Source: CAWJFP01 sp963842155
Lineage (GTDB): Bacteria > Pseudomonadota > Alphaproteobacteria > JACZXZ01
Length of the DNA: 11,240 nt
Assembly (NCBI GenBank): GCA_963842155.1
Contig: CAWJFP010000032.1
Location: forward strand, 1 to 11,240
Reading direction: 5' to 3'
Below are positions 1-6,684 of this stretch, one piece after another. The notes under the pieces were generated by a model. The model was not told where the DNA came from. It searched no databases and saw only the letters and a list, made by a program, of their open reading frames with translations. The position numbers and the translations under genes were made by a program. Within the stretch, counting starts at the first letter, position 1; every line of letters starts with the position of its first letter.

Positions 1-123
1 GACGAAGATCGCCGACATCACATGTTTGCCGCCGCCGAGATCGAGAGTGACCTGGGCCATCACGGCGCCTTTCTTGATCTCGATGATCTTGCCCTTGAGG
101 GCGTTGCGTGCGCTGATCTTCAT
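1..123 (-). CDS. mop: Molbindin (Mop, TOBE-domain molybdate-binding protein), 3' end cut by window edge
   Basis: The first 41 codons are visible. The peptide starts MKISARNALKGKIIEIKKG and continues AVMAQVTLDLGGG, the classic first half of a Mop/TOBE domain (the family is about 68-70 aa). Molbindins are small cytoplasmic proteins that assemble into hexamers and bind molybdate or tungstate for storage and homeostasis. The ATG is preceded by AGGGAGA at good Shine-Dalgarno distance. The gene lies 35 bases downstream of the substrate-binding protein gene on the same strand, so the two probably share the divergent mod promoter near 1265. The C-terminal half lies outside the window, so a longer di-Mop protein cannot be excluded. 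Confidence 0.88.
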   Translation of the reverse strand, partial: MKISARNALKGKIIEIKKGAVMAQVTLDLGGGKHVMSAIFV

Positions 124-158
124 TCTGCGTCTCCCTGGTTCGTGGATGGCGAGGGTGC

Positions 159-1196
159 TTAGTCCATTGCGGGCGCGAGCAGCCGGTCGAGCTGCGCATC
201 GGTGAGCTCGATCCCGTAGAAGCGCCGATAGAAGCCGCGCGCGGTCTCCTTCATGTCGGCGGGCGGGGCGCCGCTCGCGAGGATGCCGGCGAGCCAATGG
301 AGGCCGAGCAGCCGGTTGACGCTTGGCGGCTCGTCGATCCAGCCGAAAGGCGCGTCGGGGGCGAGATAGACCCGATGGGCGCGCACGGCGACCACCGCTT
401 GCCATGCCGGCTGCGTCAGTACGGCTTGCCGCGCCTCGGGGGCGGACAGCAGCAGCATATCCGGCGCCCAGCCGGCGATCTGCTCGATCGTGACGGTAGA
501 GCCGCCTTTGCCTGGGTCGGGCAGGACGTTCGCTGCGCCGGAAACCTCCAGCGCCTCGGCGAGGATCGAGCCGGGCGGGGCGGTCTGGAGAGCGTCCGGC
601 CCGCGGCCGTAAAAAACGCGCGGCCGCCTTTCGGACAGCGCGGCCTTCGCCGCGGCCGCTTCGGCAAGCAAACGCGCGGCCTCGCGCGCAAGCTCCTCGC
701 CGCGCTCGGCTTGACCGAGAAGCGGTCCCAGCATCCGGTAGCTCTCCGGCGCGCGCAGGAGAGTTCCGTCGAGAAGAAGATAGGGAATGCCGGTCGCCTG
801 CTGAATCCGGTCGGCGAGCGCGGCATAGCGCTCATCGATCGTGCCGACATCGACGATGAGGTCGGGATGGAGCGCCGCCACGGCCTCGGGCCCGATCGCT
901 GCATGGCGGCTCGTCAAGCTGCCGACCACGGGGAGGGCCGCAACCTTAGGCGGCAGCAAAGCCAGGGCCTCGGCGCGGAGCTTCACCGGCCAGCCCAGGA
1001 GAGCATCCGGCGCGAGGGTGTAGAGCAGCACGGCAGCGGGCGGGCCCGCCGCCATGACATGCGCGACGCTCGCCGGCAGCGTCACCTTCCGTCCGGCCGA
1101 ATCCACGACCAAGCGCTGTTGCGCGTCCGCGCCGGCGTTTCCGGCAAATGCCAGCAACGCCGCGGCGAGCGACGCGCCCAGGACGAGCCGCGTCAC
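159..1196 (-). CDS. ABC transporter substrate-binding protein, BtuF/FepB (iron/cobalamin, TroA-like) class
   Basis: A 345-aa periplasmic binding protein of the Peripla_BP_2 type, the fold used for siderophores, cobalamin, haem and, in Haemophilus MolA, molybdate/tungstate. From a GTG start at 1196 it has a clean signal peptide (MTRLVLG, then an Ala/Leu core, cleavage probably near residue 25, AGADA/QQ). The typical opening VVDSAGRKVTLP follows, then EAVAALHPDLIVDVG around residues 110-125 and a C-terminal domain with WAPDMLLLSAPEA. The reading frame is open to 1505, but an ATG at 1274 would lie inside the predicted Mo-box and -10 region, and the upstream frame overlaps modA; GTG 1196 with GGGAG just upstream is preferred. 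It precedes mop and diverges from modABC. The ligand is unknown: molybdate, tungstate or an iron complex are all possible. No cognate permease is visible. Confidence 0.8.
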   Translation of the reverse strand: MTRLVLGASLAAALLAFAGNAGADAQQRLVVDSAGRKVTLPASVAHVMAAGPPAAVLLYTLAPDALLGWPVKLRAEALALLPPKVAALPVVGSLTSRHAAIGPEAVAALHPDLIVDVGTIDERYAALADRIQQATGIPYLLLDGTLLRAPESYRMLGPLLGQAERGEELAREAARLLAEAAAAKAALSERRPRVFYGRGPDALQTAPPGSILAEALEVSGAANVLPDPGKGGSTVTIEQIAGWAPDMLLLSAPEARQAVLTQPAWQAVVAVRAHRVYLAPDAPFGWIDEPPSVNRLLGLHWLAGILASGAPPADMKETARGFYRRFYGIELTDAQLDRLLAPAMD

Positions 1197-1252
1197 GCGC
1201 TCCCAGGAAGAGACAAGACGCTTCAAGCGATGTTTCCCGGCGAAGCCTGTTG

Positions 1253-1274
1253 CGCTATATTTCGCAATATACAT
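1253..1274. promoter_or_regulatory. Putative ModE-binding site (Mo-box) in the divergent modA / binding-protein promoter
   Basis: CGCTATAT (1253-1260), a 6-base spacer and ATATACAT (1267-1274) form an imperfect dyad with a perfect core of TATATT-tcgc-AATATA (1256-1271). Known Mo-boxes have the form CGnTATAT ... ATATnnCG; the E. coli modA operator has an 8-base spacer, so this one is two bases shorter and its right outer half (CAT) is degenerate. Each core arm reads TATATT on its own strand, five of six matches to a sigma-70 -10 hexamer, so bound ModE would cover both divergent -10 regions. No good -35 was found on either side. The modA ATG lies about 30 bases downstream. Confidence 0.6.
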
Positions 1275-1304
1275 CCTTTTGCCGGCCAGGAGGAGAAGGA
1301 AAAA

Positions 1305-2114
1305 ATGATGGGCGGCTTCACGCGACGCTTTCGCTCGATGCGACTGGGAGGATTTCTTGCCGCCATGGTCATTGCCTCGGCTCTGGGCCGGGCGCCCATG
1401 CCGGCCGCGGCCGAGGGGCATGATCTGCTGGTGTTCGCCGCCGCCAGCCTCAAGAACGCGCTCGATGCCGCCGCCGCGCAATATCAGGCGGACACCGGCA
1501 AGCATGTCGCCGTCTCCTATGCGGCAAGCTCAGCTCTCGCCAAGCAGATCGAGGCCGGCGCGCCCGCCGATATTTTCATCTCGGCCGATCTCGATTGGAT
1601 GGACTATCTGGCCAAGCGCAATCTCATCAAGCCCGAGACGCGGAAGAACCTTCTGGGAAACGAGCTGGTGCTGATCGCGCCGCAAGGCAGCATGGTACAG
1701 GTCAAGATCGCGCCCGGCTTCCCGCTGGCGAATTTGCTCGCGGGCGGCCACTTGGCGATGGCGGACACCGCCGCCGTCCCGGCGGGCAAATATGGCCGCG
1801 CGGCGTTGGAGAAGCTCGGCGTCTGGCAAGCGGTCGAGGGCCGGGTCGCCCAGGCCGAGAACGTGCGCGCGGCCTTGGCGCTGGTGGCGCGCAACGAGGC
1901 GCCGCTCGGCATCGTCTACCGCACCGACGCGGCGGCGGAGTCCTCGGTCAAGATCGTCGGCGTCTTCCCGGAGGACTCGCATCCCCCGATCATCTATCCT
2001 GCCGCGCTGCTCGCCGCCTCGAGCAACGCCGATGCGGCTTCCTTCCTCGCTTATCTCGAGTTGCCGAAGGCACAGCCCTTTTTCGAGAAGCAGGGCTTCA
2101 TCCTCCTGAAATAG
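1305..2114 (+). CDS. modA: Molybdate ABC transporter, periplasmic molybdate-binding protein ModA
   Basis: A 269-aa type II oxyanion-binding protein that captures molybdate (and tungstate) in the periplasm and delivers it to ModBC. The ATG at 1305 follows AGGAGGAGAAGGA, a very strong ribosome-binding site; the second ATG three bases on is equally in frame. A signal peptide (Arg-rich start, hydrophobic residues about 14-28) ends near PAAAEG (33-38). ModA landmarks: LLVFAAASLKNAL (41-53) with the oxyanion Ser, YAASSALAKQIEAGAPADIF (72-91) with the second Ser, FISADLDWMD (91-100), DTAAVPAGKYGRAAL (154-168) and GIVYRTDA (202-209) with the conserved Tyr. The length is normal for the family. It is the first gene of modABC, 41 bases before modB. 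Confidence 0.96.
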   Translation: MMGGFTRRFRSMRLGGFLAAMVIASALGRAPMPAAAEGHDLLVFAAASLKNALDAAAAQYQADTGKHVAVSYAASSALAKQIEAGAPADIFISADLDWMDYLAKRNLIKPETRKNLLGNELVLIAPQGSMVQVKIAPGFPLANLLAGGHLAMADTAAVPAGKYGRAALEKLGVWQAVEGRVAQAENVRAALALVARNEAPLGIVYRTDAAAESSVKIVGVFPEDSHPPIIYPAALLAASSNADAASFLAYLELPKAQPFFEKQGFILLK

Positions 2115-2155
2115 GCGGCGCGGGAGGCGGCGCTCCATTAGGTCGGAGAGGGGCT

Positions 2156-2866
2156 TTGGAACTGTCCTCGCTGCTCGATTTCACGCCCGCCGAGCTGGTC
2201 GCGATCCGCTTGAGCCTCAGGGTGGCGGCCTGCGCGGTCGCGGCCAGCCTGCCGCTCGGCATCCTGGCGGCAATGCTCCTGGCGCGCGGGCGCTTCTGGG
2301 GCCGCGAGCTGCTCAATATCCTCGTCCACCTGCCGCTGATCATGCCGCCCGTGGTGACGGGCTATCTGCTGCTGCTGCTGTTCGGACGCCATGGCCCGCT
2401 GGGCGAGCTCCTCGAGCGCAGCATCGGCCTTGTCTTTGCCTTCCGCTGGACGGGAGCGGCGCTGGCGGCGGCGGTGATGGCCTTCCCGCTGATGGTGCGC
2501 GCCATCCGGCTCTCGGTCGAGGCGGTCGATCGCCGTCTCGAGGAGGCGGCGGGCACGCTCGGCGCCGGCGCGCCTTGGGTCTTCGCCACGGTGACCCTGC
2601 CGCTCATCCTGCCCGGCATCATCGCGGGCACCATCCTCGCCTTCGCGCGCAGCCTGGGGGAGTTCGGCGCCACCATCACTTTCGTGTCCAACATTCCGGG
2701 CGAGACGCAGACCCTGCCGACGGCGATCTACACCTATACGCAAGTCCCGGGCGGCGACGCCGCCGCCTTGCGGCTCACCCTCGTCTCGATCGCGATCTCG
2801 GCGGCCGCCTTGCTGGCGTCCGAGCTGATCTCGCGCCGCGCCGCGCGTCGGGTCTTCGGGCTATGA
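2156..2866 (+). CDS. modB: Molybdate ABC transporter, permease ModB
   Basis: A 236-aa inner-membrane permease forming the homodimeric channel of ModA2B2C2-type importers. TTG at 2156 is chosen as start because it follows GGAGAGGGG and places MELSSLLDFTPAE at the N-terminus, as in other ModB proteins. Several hydrophobic helices are visible (about 12-43, 54-76, 98-116, 150-168, 207-224). LPLIMPPVVTGYLLLLL (59-75) is typical of ModB/CysT permeases. The cytoplasmic EAA loop that docks on ModC is EEAAGTLGAGAPWVFATVTL (129-148) followed by PLILPGIIAG. SLGEFGATI (166-174) is also family-typical. The stop overlaps the modC start (ATGA), indicating translational coupling. Use of TTG may lower expression relative to modA. 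Confidence 0.94.
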   Translation: MELSSLLDFTPAELVAIRLSLRVAACAVAASLPLGILAAMLLARGRFWGRELLNILVHLPLIMPPVVTGYLLLLLFGRHGPLGELLERSIGLVFAFRWTGAALAAAVMAFPLMVRAIRLSVEAVDRRLEEAAGTLGAGAPWVFATVTLPLILPGIIAGTILAFARSLGEFGATITFVSNIPGETQTLPTAIYTYTQVPGGDAAALRLTLVSIAISAAALLASELISRRAARRVFGL

Positions 2867-3996
2867 GCCTGGAGGTCGAGGTTCATCACCGGCTGGGCGA
2901 TTTCACGCTCGAAGCGAGTTTCGCGACCGACGGCCGGCTGACCGCGCTGTTCGGCCGCTCGGGCAGCGGCAAGACCATGCTGGTCAATATCATCGCGGGC
3001 CTCATCAGGCCCGAGCGGGCGCGCATCGCCATCGACGGACGGCTGCTGGTCGATAGCGCGCAAGGCATCTATCTGCCGAGGCATCGCCGGCGGATCGGCT
3101 ATGTCTTCCAAGAGAGCCGCCTCTTCCCCCATTTAAGCGTGCGCGCCAACCTGCTCTATGGACGTTGGTTCACCCCTGCGGGCGAGCGGCGCGAGGAGCT
3201 CGACCGGGTGGTGGAGCTGCTCGGGATCGGCGCCTTGCTCGACCGGCGGCCGGGACGCTTGTCGGGCGGGGAGACCCAGCGTGTCGCGATCGGCCGCGCC
3301 TTGCTGGCGAGCCCGCGCCTCCTGCTGATGGACGAGCCGCTCGCCTCGCTCGACGAGGCGCGCAAGAGCGAGATCCTGCCCTACATCGAGCGGCTCCGCG
3401 ACGAAACGCGCGTGCCGATCGTCTATGTCAGCCATTCGGTTCGGGAGGTGGCGCGCCTCGCGACGACCCTCGTGCTGCTCTCCCAAGGAAGGGTGGCGGC
3501 CGTCGGCGCGGCTGCCGAGATCATGGCGCGGCTCGACCTCTTCCCTATCACCGGGCGCTACGAGGCCGGCGCCATCCTGGAGACCCAGGTTCTCGGGCAT
3601 GACGCGCCCTATGGGCTTACGCGCCTCGGCTCCGCGGCGGGCGAGCTTCGGGTGCCGCAACTCGACCTCGCGCCCGGCACGCCCGTGCGCGTGCGAATCC
3701 GCGCGCGCGACGTGATGATCGCCGAGCGCGCGCCCGAGGGGCTCAGCGCCCTCAACGTGCTGCCGGGAACGATCGTCGAGATCGGCGAGCAAGGGGGGCC
3801 GATCGTCGAACTCGGGCTCGATGTCGGCGGGCAGCGTCTCCTCGCCCGCGTGACGCGAAAATCCGTGGATAATCTGCGTCTCGCGCCGGGACGCCAGGTC
3901 CATGCCGTGATCAAGAGCATAGCCTTCGACCGCCAAAGCCTGGCGGCGCACGGCCCCGGCCTCGATTCCTCGCTCGAGGAAAGCGGCGAGGTCTAG
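2863..3996 (+). CDS. modC: Molybdate ABC transporter, ATP-binding protein ModC
   Basis: A 377-aa ATPase that powers molybdate import. Walker A GRSGSGKT (31-38), Q-loop VFQ (81-83), ABC signature LSGGETQRVAIGRAL (133-147), Walker B LLLMDEP (153-159), D-loop SLD (162-164) and H-loop His191 are all present, so it should be active. A C-terminal TOBE (Mop-like) domain covers about 293-355, opening with the ModC-typical SALNVLPGTIVEI; in some ModBC systems this domain binds molybdate and trans-inhibits transport. The start ATG overlaps the modB stop by four bases. The last 17 or so residues are a low-complexity acidic tail. Only 22 bases separate its stop from the convergent small gene at 4019, with no terminator hairpin visible. 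Confidence 0.96.
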   Translation: MSLEVEVHHRLGDFTLEASFATDGRLTALFGRSGSGKTMLVNIIAGLIRPERARIAIDGRLLVDSAQGIYLPRHRRRIGYVFQESRLFPHLSVRANLLYGRWFTPAGERREELDRVVELLGIGALLDRRPGRLSGGETQRVAIGRALLASPRLLLMDEPLASLDEARKSEILPYIERLRDETRVPIVYVSHSVREVARLATTLVLLSQGRVAAVGAAAEIMARLDLFPITGRYEAGAILETQVLGHDAPYGLTRLGSAAGELRVPQLDLAPGTPVRVRIRARDVMIAERAPEGLSALNVLPGTIVEIGEQGGPIVELGLDVGGQRLLARVTRKSVDNLRLAPGRQVHAVIKSIAFDRQSLAAHGPGLDSSLEESGEV

Positions 3997-4018
3997 CCCC
4001 CGCCGCCCACCCGCATTC

Positions 4019-4144
4019 CTACTGGAACAGTTTCAACGCGTTCGTCAGCGTCTCGATAACGCCCCAGGCCAAGGGAATGCCGACAAATCCCCAGGCCAGA
4101 ACTAGCTTGAGGCCGTTGCCGGAAGCGGCGGTGCTGCTGGCCAT
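4019..4144 (-). CDS. MFS transporter small subunit (41-aa single-helix membrane protein)
   Basis: A 41-aa ORF starting MASSTAASGNGLKLVLAWGF and ending ETLTNALKLFQ. Residues 12-30 form one hydrophobic helix with WGFVGIPLAWGV, the pattern of the tiny proteins annotated as 'MFS transporter small subunit' next to OFA-family transporters. The ATG follows GGGAGGAAACC at good spacing and lies 14 bases after the MFS stop, so the two are almost certainly co-transcribed. The role is inferred: a membrane partner that stabilises or modulates the MFS protein. The strong ribosome-binding site, helix and position make a chance ORF unlikely. Confidence 0.82.
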   Translation of the reverse strand: MASSTAASGNGLKLVLAWGFVGIPLAWGVIETLTNALKLFQ

Positions 4145-4158
4145 GCTGGTTTCCTCCC

Positions 4159-5523
4159 TTAGATCTCTGCCTCTTGCAATGCCATGTGATGCTTCTCATG
4201 CACCGCCTTGATGAAGAAGTTGCAGATGAAGCCGACGATCAGCAGCACGGCCATAACATACATGGTGACGTTGTAGGCCTGGGCCTTGGCCACGCCATGC
4301 GTGATGTTGTACTCGCGGATGTAGTTCACCAGCACCGGGCCGAAGATGCCGGCCATCGACCAGGCGGTGATCAGCATCCCATGAATGGCGCCGACATAGC
4401 GGGTGCCGAACATGTCCCTGAGATAGGCCGGCACCGTCGCGAAGCCGCCGCCATACATGCTGAAGATGACGCCATAGCCCAGCACGAAAAGCGTGATGCT
4501 GCCGATCGCGCCGAAATAGGGCACCAGCGAATAGAGAAGGGCGCCGAGAGCGAAAAAGATAAAATAGGTGTTCTTGCGCCCCAGCAGGTCGGACATCGAG
4601 GCCCAGAAGAAGCGCCCGCCCATGTTAAAGAGGCTCATCAGACCCACGAAACCCGCCGCAGCGACGGCAGTGACCCGGCCGGGGAACATCTCCTGGCTCA
4701 TGGCGGAGGCTTGGCCGAGCACGCCGATGCCGGCCGTGACGTTGAGGCAGAGCACCCACCAGATCAGCCAGAATTGCGGCGTCTTGAGCGCCTGGTACAC
4801 ATAGACATGCTGCGTCGTGACGAGCTTCTTCGGCTGCGCGGGTGCCACCCAACCCGCGGGCTTCCAGCCGGGTGCCGGAAGGCGCACGATGATCGAGCCG
4901 ACCATCATGAAGCAGAAATAGATCAAGCCCATGACGATGAAAGTCTCGGCGACGCCGACGTGAGTCGGTGTCGCGAATTGCCGCATGAGCCAGACCGATA
5001 GAGGAGAGGCGATGAAGGCGCCGCCGCCGAAGCCCATGATCGCCATGCCGGTCGCCATGCCCGGCCTGTCGGGGAACCATTTGATGAGGGTCGAGACCGG
5101 CGAGATGTAGCCGATGCCGAGCCCGAAGCCACCGAGGATACCGTAGCCGAAATACACTATCCAGATGTTATGAAGATAAACGCCGACCGCGGAGACAAGG
5201 AATCCGCCGCCGAAACAGAGCGCGGCGGCGAACATCGCACGGCGCGGACCGCCCTCCTCGACCCAGCGCCCCAATAGCGCCGCCGATGCTCCCAGGAAGA
5301 AAATGCCCAGGCTGAAGATCCAGCCAAGCTCGGGGATGCTCCAATCCTCGGGCGCCGACTTGGTTATGCCAATGAGCTTTGTCATCGGGAGATTGAATAC
5401 GCTGAATGCATAGGCTTGGCCGATGCAAAGATGGACGCAAAGCGCCGCCGGCGGCACCAGCCAGCGCGAATAGCCGGGTGGGGCGATCGTGTGCTCCCGG
5501 TCGAGAAAGGAAAAGAGGCCCAT
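4159..5523 (-). CDS. OFA-family (oxalate/formate antiporter-like) MFS transporter
   Basis: A 454-aa inner-membrane transporter with about 12 predicted helices. OFA signatures: IGQAYAFSVFNLPMTKLIG (34-52), KWFPDRPGMATGMAIMGFGG (148-167), YGGGFATVPAYLRDMFGTRY (357-376) and HGMLITAWSMAGIFGP (381-396). MFS motif A-like loops are GRWVEEGGPRR (85-95) and GRFFWASMSDLLGRK (303-317). The tail ends in a hydrophilic, His-containing segment (HEKHHM). The family includes OxlT and many monocarboxylate transporters of unknown substrate; formate, oxalate or another small carboxylate is plausible, not shown. A GGGAG ribosome-binding site lies about 9 bases before the ATG. The first gene of a two-gene unit with the small subunit; the 300-bp region upstream presumably holds its promoter. 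Confidence 0.9.
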   Translation of the reverse strand: MGLFSFLDREHTIAPPGYSRWLVPPAALCVHLCIGQAYAFSVFNLPMTKLIGITKSAPEDWSIPELGWIFSLGIFFLGASAALLGRWVEEGGPRRAMFAAALCFGGGFLVSAVGVYLHNIWIVYFGYGILGGFGLGIGYISPVSTLIKWFPDRPGMATGMAIMGFGGGAFIASPLSVWLMRQFATPTHVGVAETFIVMGLIYFCFMMVGSIIVRLPAPGWKPAGWVAPAQPKKLVTTQHVYVYQALKTPQFWLIWWVLCLNVTAGIGVLGQASAMSQEMFPGRVTAVAAAGFVGLMSLFNMGGRFFWASMSDLLGRKNTYFIFFALGALLYSLVPYFGAIGSITLFVLGYGVIFSMYGGGFATVPAYLRDMFGTRYVGAIHGMLITAWSMAGIFGPVLVNYIREYNITHGVAKAQAYNVTMYVMAVLLIVGFICNFFIKAVHEKHHMALQEAEI

Positions 5524-5823
5524 TTGATTTTCTCCCTACCCTGGTTTAAGTCGGCGCGTCTACGGCGCCTTTGGCTTCGGCATCAGTCGGCGACATCAGC
5601 CATCGAATACTTCGCATTAGCGCCGGCCGCAACTACTTACCCGAGGAGTCTCTTGCGGTTTGTTAAGCCGCCGAGCGACCGCAGGGTCGCAAATTAATAA
5701 CAGAAATTGTCAGTCTTCCGCAAGGCCGTGTCGCGCGATCATTGATGAAGGTCGGGGCGCGCGCAATAAACAGCGCGCAATAGATAGGATGCCATATTGG
5801 CGGCTGCGGGACCGCCATCGGCT
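5524..5823. other. Intergenic region without a gene, upstream of the MFS transporter
   Basis: No convincing coding sequence is seen. The right end has a weak inverted repeat, TGGCGG-n8-CCGCCA (5798-5817), which could be a poor terminator of the 136-aa gene but has no T-run. Direct repeats of GCGCGCAATA occur at 5759-5768 and 5773-5782. A perfect hairpin GCGACC-gcag-GGTCGC (5675-5690) borders an AT-rich patch (5691-5711) that is the likeliest place for the MFS promoter on the minus strand; no clear -35/-10 pair was found. The MFS leader would then be about 150 bases long. Confidence 0.5.
5675..5690. repeat. Short perfect hairpin/dyad upstream of the MFS gene
   Basis: GCGACC, loop GCAG, GGTCGC. 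It is flanked on the right by AAATTAATAA, so it could be an operator beside a promoter for the minus-strand transporter. It is not an intrinsic terminator because neither side carries a T-run in the right orientation. Confidence 0.35.
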
Positions 5824-6234
5824 TCAATGGAGGGTGGCGCAGCGCCGCATCAGTTCGGGCGTCGCCTCGACCTCCGAGAGCGCTTGCGCGATCTCGCGCC
5901 TCGTCTTGGGCGACAGCGCGAAGGAAACCTCGAAGCGATCGGGCGTGGCGAGGCTGAGGATGAGCGATACGCCATCGTCCGCAAGCTGCAGCTTCCAATC
6001 GCCCGCCGGATAGACCATGCGCAGGCTGGGGTCGCGATAGCTCCGCCGCAGCGACTGTTCGATGAGTCCGGGCAAGGTCATCAGGAGAGGCGAGAGGCAT
6101 TCGGCGCGCAGGGTCAGCGAGACGGCACGCTCCTGCCCATCGCGCAGCTCGAGGCGGACGGTCGCGCCGTCCTCCGCGAGCTCGAAGGACGATAACCGCA
6201 AGGCCTCGGTTTTCGAAGGAGGCTTGCCCGACAT
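5824..6234 (-). CDS. Hypothetical protein, 136 aa, probably ModE-controlled
   Basis: Not recognised as a named family. A soluble, mostly beta-strand protein without signal peptide or membrane segment: it starts MSGKPPSKTEALRLSSFELA, has AVSLTLRAE (36-45 region), a conserved-looking MVYPAGDWKLQLADDG stretch and FEVSFALSPKTRREIAQALS near the C-terminus, ending CATLH. Coding is supported by codon bias like the neighbours and by an in-frame stop (TAA) two codons before the ATG, which fixes this as the first ATG. There is no Shine-Dalgarno sequence; a promoter whose predicted start point is the A of the ATG suggests a leaderless mRNA. It lies 60 bases downstream of modE, with a Mo-box in the gap, so a role in molybdenum or Mo-enzyme physiology is inferred from regulation only. 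Confidence 0.75.
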   Translation of the reverse strand: MSGKPPSKTEALRLSSFELAEDGATVRLELRDGQERAVSLTLRAECLSPLLMTLPGLIEQSLRRSYRDPSLRMVYPAGDWKLQLADDGVSLILSLATPDRFEVSFALSPKTRREIAQALSEVEATPELMRRCATLH

Positions 6235-6240
6235 CGCTTA

Positions 6241-6269
6241 ACGATATATCCATAAGAATATAACGACAA
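6241..6269 (-). promoter_or_regulatory. Predicted sigma-70-type promoter of the 136-aa gene (leaderless)
   Basis: On the minus strand, TTGTCG (6269-6264) and TATCGT (6246-6241) are separated by exactly 17 bases, each with four of six matches to consensus. Six bases separate the -10 from the A of the start codon, so transcription would begin at the ATG itself. This explains the missing ribosome-binding site. The Mo-box at 6242-6265 overlaps both hexamers. Confidence 0.5.
6242..6265. promoter_or_regulatory. Putative ModE-binding site (Mo-box) upstream of the 136-aa gene
   Basis: CGATATAT (6242-6249), 8-base spacer, ATATAACG (6258-6265). The half-sites and the 8-base spacer match the geometry of the E. 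coli modA operator (CGTTATAT-n8-ACATAACG). It lies in the modE/136-aa gap and covers the predicted promoter of the downstream gene, so ModE binding should repress it when molybdate is plentiful. Confidence 0.72.
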
Positions 6270-6294
6270 GCCGAAAATCGGGCCCCAGCGGCGC

Positions 6295-6669
6295 TCAACG
6301 CCGCCGCCGCACCACCACCCGCTCCGGTGCCGGAATGGCGAGCTTGCCCTGAAGATCCCGCAGGCGCGCGGCCACGGCCGCCTCGGCTTCGCTCTCCATC
6401 GCGCGGTAATGGGCGACGACGGCTTCGCCGAGTGCGGTGAGCGTGGCGCCGCCGCCGCTACGCCCGCCGAGCTGGGTGGCGACGACGGGCTCGCGGAAGC
6501 AACGATTGAGATTATCGATCAGCAGCCAGGCGCGACGGTAAGACATGCCCATCGCCCGGCCGGCTGCCGAGATCGAGCCCGTGTCCCTGATCAGCTCGAG
6601 CAGCCTCGCTTTGCCGGGCCCGATCGCCCGCTCCGGTCCGAACTCGACGCGCAAGGTGAGCTTCGCCAT
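6295..6669 (-). CDS. modE: ModE-type molybdenum regulator, single winged-HTH domain without TOBE
   Basis: A 124-aa protein matching the N-terminal DNA-binding domain of ModE (LysR-like winged helix). The recognition region is DTGSISAAGRAMGMSYRRAW (29-48), followed by LLIDNLNRCF and the wing GGRSGGGATLTALGEAVVAHY (68-88, Gly-rich hairpin). Full-length ModE is about 260 aa with two Mo-binding TOBE domains; here the chain ends in a short helix and a basic tail (VVVRRRR). One-domain ModE-like proteins are common in proteobacteria; how they sense molybdate is less clear. The ATG lies 15 bases after the phaC stop with only a weak, distant GAGGG as ribosome-binding site, so it may be translationally coupled to phaC. 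Predicted targets in this window are the two Mo-boxes. Confidence 0.88.
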   Translation of the reverse strand: MAKLTLRVEFGPERAIGPGKARLLELIRDTGSISAAGRAMGMSYRRAWLLIDNLNRCFREPVVATQLGGRSGGGATLTALGEAVVAHYRAMESEAEAAVAARLRDLQGKLAIPAPERVVVRRRR

Positions 6670-6684
6670 ATGCGGATACTACCA

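Noticed and set aside
297..1304. 336-codon N-terminal extension in frame with modA
   Set aside because: It is antisense to the binding-protein gene; the strong ribosome-binding site and signal peptide at 1305 mark the real modA start.
1197..1505. Longer N-terminus for the binding protein, from 1505 or ATG 1274
   Set aside because: The region to 1305 overlaps modA antisense and reads as low-complexity shadow; ATG 1274 lies inside the Mo-box/-10 region. GTG 1196 gives a clean signal peptide.
5759..5782. Two GCGCGCAATA copies as a short repeat array
   Set aside because: Only two 10-base copies, partly of simple GC sequence; no further units, so neither a CRISPR nor an iteron array.
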